Assembly: GCA_030603495.1 (NCBI GenBank)
Contig: JAUVXR010000014.1
Coordinates: forward strand, 6,434-70,433
Reading direction: 5' to 3'
Source of the DNA: a bacterium
Lineage (GTDB): Bacteria; Armatimonadota; Zipacnadia; Zipacnadales; Zipacnadaceae
Length of the DNA stretch: 64,000 nt
The notes under the pieces: model-generated
Databases searched by the model: none
Seen by the model: the letters and a program-made list of their open reading frames with translations, nothing else
Told to the model about the DNA's origin: nothing
Program-made: the position numbers and the translations under genes
Shown here: positions 59,370 to 64,000 of the stretch, in pieces
Layout of the letters: each line of letters opens with the position of its first letter
Numbering within the stretch: position 1 is the stretch's first letter

Positions 59370-60134
59370 TCACAGGCGCGTCAGGTCCACGAGTTGAGAT
59401 AGTTCCACGCCAGCCTCCTGCATCAGCCGACGCACGTACCTGAGGTTGCCCACGCCGCTGACGTCGCGACTGTCACTGCCAACAATGAACTTGACCCCGC
59501 CGCGCGAGAAGGCCCGCAGGACCTGGGCGAAATCCTCGGTGAACTGCGCTACGGTCAGCTCCGGATACCACCACCAGGCGCGGTTGGATAACTCGCAGGC
59601 GACCTCCGCTTCGGCCATCGCTTCGCCGAGCTGTTCCACGCGCTCGACCGGGAGCTGAGCAGGGGTTATTGGTGCGGGGAACCGGCCCAGGTTAAACGGA
59701 TACGCCAGGACATTGCATCGCCCCTCATCCACTACACCCAGCAGGGCCGCGAAGATATTGTCCACCAGCCGTTCCCAGCGCACTGGCACATCGTGCCCGA
59801 TGCCAGCAGTTCGCTCGCTCAGGTGTGCCAGCACCAGGGGGAACTGCTCCGCGGCGCTCGAGGAGATATCCAGGTGGCCGCTGGCGTCGAGGAGCTCGGC
59901 CTGCACACCCGCGAGGAGCTGCACCGGGCTGCTGCGCCCCAGCTGCCCCAACCGCTCCCGCCACTGGTCCGGGCTGCTTTGAACCTCGCCGAAGCGTGCT
60001 ACCAGGCCCACTGCCTGTAGACCCGCAGCTTCCGCGGCCCGCAGGCATTGCTCCGGGGCTAGTCCCTGCTCGTCCAGGGAGGTATTCACGTGGGCGTCAT
60101 AGGGAATCAGCCGCATCGTTGTCTGCCGATCCAT
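59370..60134 (-). CDS. PHP-domain-like protein with altered metal site
   Basis: The protein of about 254 residues follows the PHP barrel. It opens MRLIPYDAHVNTSLDEQGLA, where active members have D.H.H..SDG, and ends with KFIVGSDSRDVSGVGN in place of GSDAH. Several metal-ligand His residues are thus replaced (HVN, GSDS). It may still bind one metal or may have become a binding protein. It directly follows pcm on the minus strand, eight bases away. ATG 60116 is an alternative start. Confidence 0.7.
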   Translation of the reverse strand: MDRQTTMRLIPYDAHVNTSLDEQGLAPEQCLRAAEAAGLQAVGLVARFGEVQSSPDQWRERLGQLGRSSPVQLLAGVQAELLDASGHLDISSSAAEQFPLVLAHLSERTAGIGHDVPVRWERLVDNIFAALLGVVDEGRCNVLAYPFNLGRFPAPITPAQLPVERVEQLGEAMAEAEVACELSNRAWWWYPELTVAQFTEDFAQVLRAFSRGGVKFIVGSDSRDVSGVGNLRYVRRLMQEAGVELSQLVDLTRL

Positions 60135-60142
60135 CGGCAACT

Positions 60143-60811
60143 CTACCAGCCATGCTCGCCCACCAGGGGCACGAACACACAGCTAATGTTCTTCTGGATG
60201 GATAGCTCGCCTTGCTCTTTTGTCGCCGCTATGCAGGTCTGCACACCCCGGTCGCCCACCGGCGCCACCAGCCGACCGCTCTCGACAAGCTGCTCGGCCA
60301 GCGGCTCCGGAATGCACGGGGCGGCAGCCGCCACAATTATTCGATCATACGGTGCTGCTGGCGGATAGCCCAGGCTCCCGTCACCCAATACGACGAGAAC
60401 GTTGTCATAGCCCAAGCGGGCCAGGACCTCGTTCGCGCGCTCGGACAACGACTCGACTATCTCAATCGCATAGACCTCCGCGGCCAGCTCGCCCAGCAGC
60501 GCTGCCTGGTAGCCCGAGCCCGCGCCTATCTCCAGCACGCAATGGTCGCGATGGCAGTCGAGCAGTTCGAGCATCTTGGCCACCATATACGGTTGGGAGA
60601 TCGTCTGACCCTCGCCGATAGACAAAGCGCTGTCATCATAGGCAAAGCGCCGCTGGCCTTGGGGAAGGAACTGCTCGCGTGGCACCTCGAGCATCGCCGC
60701 CAGCACCCGCTCATCTTTGATGCCCCGCCGCCGGAGTTGGTGCTCGACCATCTCCGCACGCTGTCCCCCAAAGTCGGGATGAATTGAGCTGTCTGTCCTT
60801 CTCCTCAGCAT
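60143..60811 (-). CDS. pcm: Protein-L-isoaspartate O-methyltransferase
   Basis: The 222-residue enzyme repairs isoaspartyl damage in proteins using SAM. It has MVEHQLRRRGIKDERVLAAM, the active-site GEGQTISQPYMVAKMLELL, motif I VLEIGAGSGYQAALLGELA and DGSLGYPPAAPYDRIIV. The first 20 residues precede the family core, so a later start is possible. It diverges from the RsbU-like phosphatase. Confidence 0.94.
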   Translation of the reverse strand: MLRRRTDSSIHPDFGGQRAEMVEHQLRRRGIKDERVLAAMLEVPREQFLPQGQRRFAYDDSALSIGEGQTISQPYMVAKMLELLDCHRDHCVLEIGAGSGYQAALLGELAAEVYAIEIVESLSERANEVLARLGYDNVLVVLGDGSLGYPPAAPYDRIIVAAAAPCIPEPLAEQLVESGRLVAPVGDRGVQTCIAATKEQGELSIQKNISCVFVPLVGEHGW

Positions 60812-60934
60812 CTTAGGCTGTGCCAGTGATCGGCCAGTGCTACCCCTAGCAGGAATAATCAGTCTGCGCAGAGAACTATTAAGCTGGCAGTTGGGTCAAA
60901 CAATATTGAATTGACTGAAAGGAGGTGAAGAGAC

Positions 60935-62224
60935 CTGCCCACATTCGATCTGCCCCGGGGTTCCGACCGATTCCTCCCAATATGGGAAACTGACATCTTT
61001 GTGGGGCTATTCCGCACCGCCTTTATCATCGCATTTGTGGTCTACGGAACTCAGTCGCAGTTTAGTCTAGAGTTCCGCACGGCTGTCTGGGCCCTGCTGC
61101 TGATAGCCACCGTCTTCACCGTGGCGATCTTTCTGGCCTTCGGTGCCGGCCGCTCACTGCCCTATCAACGTTATTTTGCCCTGTCTGTTGACTTGATGTT
61201 GGTCACTGCCGCCCTGCTCATGACCGGTCCCGAGCAAGGCCAGGCGCTCTTTCCGGTCTATTACATAATCGTCCTGATCGGCGCGATATGGTTCCAGTTG
61301 GCCGGCGCAATTCTAACCGCAGTCTGCGCCATCGGCTTGTTTATGCTGATTCAGTATCTCTCGAATCCGAACCTACTTCTCTCTGATGCCGCCTTCAGCG
61401 TTTTGGATCACGGCGGACTGTTCCTGTTCCTAATCGCGGTGATTGGCGGCTTCCTCGTCCGGGCGCTTGACCGCCAGTACCGCGCCTCCGCCCAGTTCGT
61501 GCAGGAGCTACAATTGGCCCGTGCTGTCCAAGATACTATTCTCCCTGCGTCCCTGCCGAACGTGCCCGGCTGGGAGTTGGCCCTCCGCTTCGAACCGGCC
61601 CGTTGGGTCGGCGGCGACCTGTACGAAGTCGCCGAACTGCCTGACGGCCAATACCTGATCTGCCTGGGCGACATGCCTGGCAAGAGTGCTTACGGCCTAG
61701 TTCACCTGTCACTTGTCTACTCGCACGTCCGCACCAGCGCCTTCGCCGGGTTGTCGCCAGCAGCGGTAGCCAACCGTGTAAACCAGGCCGTCTATGACGT
61801 GCTGCAGCCATATAGTTACGCGCCCCTGTTCATCGGCATGCTCGCGCCGGCCTCCGCTATAATCAGTTTCGTCTCCTGCGGCCATCCTCCTCCCCTGCTG
61901 TTGGGCAGTGACGGCTCTCTGAAGCTACTCACCACCAACGGGATCGTCATTGGCGGCCTACGCAATCCTGACTACCAGCAGCAGCAGCACGCCGTCCAGC
62001 CGGGGGACATAGTAATCTGCTATACGGACGGCGTCTCGGGAGTGCGCGACCACGCCGGGGAGGAATTCGGTGAAGAGCGCATCGTCCAGGCGGCCAGAGC
62101 AGTCCAGGCGGAGGGTGGCTCGCTTGAAGACATCTGTCAGGGAATCATCGAGCAGTCCCAACGCTTTGCCGCCGATTCGCATGGGGATGACGCAACACTG
62201 CTGCTGCTGCGCCGCGCTGGCTAG
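60935..62224 (+). CDS. Membrane-bound RsbU/SpoIIE-type PP2C phosphatase, CTG start
   Basis: The protein of about 429 residues has six membrane segments in the first 170 residues and a PP2C-like SpoIIE domain after a short coil. The phosphatase shows ARAVQDTILPASLPNVPGWE, WVGGDLYEVAEL, LGDMPGKSAYGLVHLSL and ADSHGDDATLLLL. Relatives dephosphorylate anti-sigma-factor antagonists in stress signalling. The frame begins after a TGA at 60926. AAGGAGGTGA (60919-60928) stands six bases before CTG 60935, and the residues PTFDLPRGSDRFLPIW lead into the first membrane segment. GTG 61001 is the conventional alternative but has no ribosome site. Confidence 0.85.
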   Translation: MPTFDLPRGSDRFLPIWETDIFVGLFRTAFIIAFVVYGTQSQFSLEFRTAVWALLLIATVFTVAIFLAFGAGRSLPYQRYFALSVDLMLVTAALLMTGPEQGQALFPVYYIIVLIGAIWFQLAGAILTAVCAIGLFMLIQYLSNPNLLLSDAAFSVLDHGGLFLFLIAVIGGFLVRALDRQYRASAQFVQELQLARAVQDTILPASLPNVPGWELALRFEPARWVGGDLYEVAELPDGQYLICLGDMPGKSAYGLVHLSLVYSHVRTSAFAGLSPAAVANRVNQAVYDVLQPYSYAPLFIGMLAPASAIISFVSCGHPPPLLLGSDGSLKLLTTNGIVIGGLRNPDYQQQQHAVQPGDIVICYTDGVSGVRDHAGEEFGEERIVQAARAVQAEGGSLEDICQGIIEQSQRFAADSHGDDATLLLLRRAG

Positions 62225-62832
62225 CCCAGTGTCCGGATTACGCCGACAACCTTGCCGATGATCCGTACATTCTGGCTAATGATCGGCTCCATAGTCGCAT
62301 TTGCTGGGCGCAGTTCAATGGCGTCTTCGCGGGGATAGAAATGCTTGACAGTGGCTTCATCGTCCAGGAGCGCCACTACTACTTCGCCGGGCTGAGCGGT
62401 GGGTTGGTGACTGACCACCACCAGATCGTTGTCGAGAATGCCGGCCTCGACCATACTTTCACCGCTAACCCGCAGCATAAACAACTCGTCGCCAGCGAAC
62501 ATGCCCTCCGGGATGGGCAGACGGGTCTCGATATTCTCGGCCGCCAGGAGCGGCTCGCCGGCGGGTACCGTACCCAGAACGGGTACATAGCGGGCACTGG
62601 CCCGGGCATCGGCGGCGACCAGCGGCTTGACCGCGCGGTTCAAAGTGGGCACGCGCTCAATAAAGCCATCCTTTTCCAGAACACGCAGGTGAAAGAGTAC
62701 TGTGGACGGCGACTTGAGACCGACAGCAGCGGCAGTCTCTCGCATTGATGGGGGGTAACCGCGTTGCTGAGTCGTCTCGATCAGGTAGTCCAGGATTCGT
62801 CGTCGGCGGCCGATGAGTTCGGCGTCAGCCAC
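62221..62832 (-). CDS. lexA: SOS repressor LexA
   Basis: The 203-residue repressor has an N-terminal winged helix (RRRRILDYLIETTQQRGYPP, then SMRETAAAVGLKSPSTVLFH) and a self-cleavage domain. The Ala-Gly scission site is in LGTVPAGEPLLA, the Ser in RVSGESMVEAGI and the Lys in DDEATVKHFYP. It represses SOS genes until RecA triggers cleavage. It begins at GTG 62832 with AGGTGGTGA six bases ahead. It meets the phosphatase gene convergently with a four-base overlap. Confidence 0.96.
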   Translation of the reverse strand: MADAELIGRRRRILDYLIETTQQRGYPPSMRETAAAVGLKSPSTVLFHLRVLEKDGFIERVPTLNRAVKPLVAADARASARYVPVLGTVPAGEPLLAAENIETRLPIPEGMFAGDELFMLRVSGESMVEAGILDNDLVVVSHQPTAQPGEVVVALLDDEATVKHFYPREDAIELRPANATMEPIISQNVRIIGKVVGVIRTLG

Positions 62833-62871
62833 AACTGCTCACCACCTTTGACTGGCGTTGAGTACCATACG

Positions 62872-62903
62872 ACAAGTTTAGCAGATTTACTCGAACTTGT
62901 CAA
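62872..62903 (-). promoter_or_regulatory. lexA promoter with overlapping inverted repeat (candidate operator)
   Basis: On the minus strand TTGACA (62898-62903) and TAAACT (62875-62880) are 17 bases apart. A perfect inverted repeat, ACAAGTT at 62872-62878 and AACTTGT at 62894-62900, covers parts of both hexamers. A repressor bound there would block lexA, as expected for autoregulation. It is not the classical CGAAC-N4-GTTCG box. Confidence 0.55.
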
Positions 62904-62925
62904 ACATTCGTTCCACCAGTATGAT
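62897..62925 (+). promoter_or_regulatory. Divergent promoter of the methyltransferase gene
   Basis: TTGTCA (62897-62902) and TATGAT (62920-62925) are 17 bases apart. The start of transcription would be near 62932, leaving a leader of about five bases. Its minus-35 shares bases with that of lexA, so the two promoters exclude each other or share regulation. Confidence 0.5.
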
Positions 62926-62936
62926 ATAGCAGAGCA

Positions 62937-63677
62937 ATGGAATATCCGCAGCTTAAGCAGATGTATGAACTAGAGGAATCGTACTGGTGGTTTGTAGCCC
63001 GGCGCAAGCTGGTCCGCGATCTGGTCGCCAGGCATAGTGCCGGCGCGGACATCAAAATCCTTGACGCGGGTGCGGGCACCGGCGGCACTATGCAGGCCTT
63101 GGCAGACCTGGGCGAGGTCTGGGGGTGTGACCTGTCGCCGCAGGCGCTGGCGTTTTGCCGGCAGCGAGGCCTGGACAGGCTGGTGCAGTGCAGTGTCGAG
63201 GAGCTGGAATTTGCTGATAGCACCTTCGACGCAGTTACGAGCTGCGACGTGATCGAGCACGTTGAGCACGATCAACAAGCCCTGGGAGAGATCTACCGCG
63301 TGCTGCGCCCGGGGGGCGTAGCGGTAATTACTGTGCCCGCTCTCCGCTTTCTGTGGAGCTCCCACGACGAGGTGCTTCATCATCTCCGTCGCTATGACAG
63401 AAGGCCGCTGTCACGGATGCTGCGGCTCGCCGGATTTGAAGAGTTGAAGCTGACCTACGTCGTCAGCTTCCTGATGCCATTGATGGTCATCCATCGCCTA
63501 TTCATGAAGATTATCCGCCGCGGGCCACCCCAAATCGGCATCACCCTAATGCCTGGCTGCATCAACAGGCTTTTCCTGGCTGCCCAACAATTGGAATCCT
63601 TTTTCCTTCACACCATTGGGCTGCCGTGGGGCGCCTCCCTGGTAGCAGTGGTACGCAAACCCAAGCCAGACCAGTAA
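62937..63677 (+). CDS. SAM-dependent methyltransferase
   Basis: The 246-residue class I methyltransferase has LDAGAGTGGTMQALADLGEV, SCDVIEHVEHDQQALGEIYR and VLRPGGVAVITVPALRFLWS, then HDEVLHHLRRYDR. FLMPLMVIHRLFMKII and the ending LPWGASLVAVVRKPK repeat the pattern of the methyltransferase at 17607. The family often works with polyprenyl-phosphate glycosyltransferases. ATG 62937 lies only a few bases after the inferred transcription start, so translation may be nearly leaderless. Confidence 0.85.
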   Translation: MEYPQLKQMYELEESYWWFVARRKLVRDLVARHSAGADIKILDAGAGTGGTMQALADLGEVWGCDLSPQALAFCRQRGLDRLVQCSVEELEFADSTFDAVTSCDVIEHVEHDQQALGEIYRVLRPGGVAVITVPALRFLWSSHDEVLHHLRRYDRRPLSRMLRLAGFEELKLTYVVSFLMPLMVIHRLFMKIIRRGPPQIGITLMPGCINRLFLAAQQLESFFLHTIGLPWGASLVAVVRKPKPDQ

Positions 63678-63700
63678 TCGGCAAGACAGGGGCAATTGCT

Positions 63701-64000
63701 ATGGACATCGGCCTAGCCATCACTGGCGGAATCAAGTCGCTGGCCCAGGTCAAGCTCACCACCCTGGCCCACAGCGGCATCAAGAGCCTGCTGATCGGCT
63801 GCTATGAGGACGATTTGCGCTGGGAAGCGGAGCGGCTGGCTTCCTTTGTGCGCGATGCCCGACGGCAAGGCCTGGAATGCTACGCCATCCCCTGGGGCTA
63901 CGGCCGACTGCTCGACCCCGACCCCAGCATCCCCAGCCTCTATACCCACACCTGGCCGCAAACGCTCCAGGTGGACAGTCGCGGCCGCCACTGCCCCAAG
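63701..64000 (+). CDS. Possible TIM-barrel protein, 5' part only
   Basis: From ATG 63701 the frame is open for 100 codons to the window edge. It reads MDIGLAITGGIKSLAQVKLT, SGIKSLLIGCYEDDLRWEAE and LASFVRDARRQGLECYAIPW, and ends near WPQTLQVDSRGRHCPK. The alternating strands and helices, with an aromatic GYGR loop and the DSRGR.CP end, recall the barrels of putative glycosidases of surface proteins. A G-rich site lies about ten bases upstream. No signal peptide is present. The family cannot be fixed without the rest. Confidence 0.65.
   Translation, partial: MDIGLAITGGIKSLAQVKLTTLAHSGIKSLLIGCYEDDLRWEAERLASFVRDARRQGLECYAIPWGYGRLLDPDPSIPSLYTHTWPQTLQVDSRGRHCPK

Noticed and set aside
1-64000. CRISPR arrays, rRNA genes, insertion sequences
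   Set aside because: I looked for regularly spaced repeats, rRNA stretches and transposase motifs by eye and found none. Short or diverged copies could be missed without a computed search.

Overview
The window is a chromosomal piece of a high-GC, free-living bacterium. The informational genes are ordinary bacterial ones (ffh, rpsP, trmD, rplS, der, rnhB, lexA). The ffh operon carries khpA and ylqD in the Gram-positive order. A prepilin ends in the H-X9-DG motif seen in large prepilin families of Armatimonadota and Planctomycetota, and there are TPR proteins and large TIM-barrel glycosidase-like proteins. I infer Armatimonadota or a close Terrabacteria lineage; this rests on gene content only, with no marker tree.

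Layout. 1-6 kb: the 3' end of a transaldolase-like gene, a URO-D-type methyltransferase-like protein, an orphan sensor kinase, a broken carboxypeptidase-regulatory-domain gene, pilT and a prepilin. 6.6-11 kb: a one-ATPase ECF transporter (S, T, A) followed by an FmdE-like protein and a dihydrolipoamide dehydrogenase. 11-14.1 kb: a decaying glycan locus with truncated or frameshifted glycosyltransferases and two surviving genes. 14.3-19.6 kb: a surface-sugar locus with a BKACE-type enzyme, a NeuD/PglD-like acyltransferase, a polyprenyl-phosphate glycosyltransferase, a WecD-like GNAT, a methyltransferase and, on the other strand, WecE. WecE and WecD are the last two steps of dTDP-Fuc4NAc synthesis. 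20-28.4 kb: a class III cyclase-like protein, an MttB-like fragment, a 1079-residue glycosidase-like protein, a methyltransferase, a membrane-anchored TIM-barrel protein and a class III aminotransferase. 28.5-37.1 kb: a minus-strand housekeeping run hisB-hisA-hisI-TPR-der-plsY-gpsA-HU-tRNA-Pro. 37.3-43.3 kb: TPR proteins, an HTH protein, a regulator with a degenerate receiver, an enolase-superfamily pseudo-enzyme and a YkgJ-like protein. 43.4-49 kb: the ffh-rpsP-khpA-ylqD-trmD-rplS-lepB-rnhB operon without rimM. 49-59.4 kb: polyprenyl-linked glycan assembly (GT2, DUF2304, methyltransferase, several GT-C proteins) with comM between them. 59.4-64 kb: a PHP-like protein, pcm, an RsbU-like phosphatase, lexA, a methyltransferase and a gene running off the right end.

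Three threads stand out. First, surface polysaccharide synthesis occupies most of the accessory sequence and is partly eroded. Second, several proteins have a recognisable fold but have lost canonical active-site residues (receiver, enolase superfamily, PHP, cyclase, FmdE-like). Third, two genes appear to start at CTG, each six bases after a full-length Shine-Dalgarno sequence. Consensus promoters are visible before the prepilin, the zinc-ribbon TPR gene, ffh, hisB and lexA. No rRNA, CRISPR array, integrase or transposase was seen, and I did not find a clearly new multi-gene defence or metabolic system.
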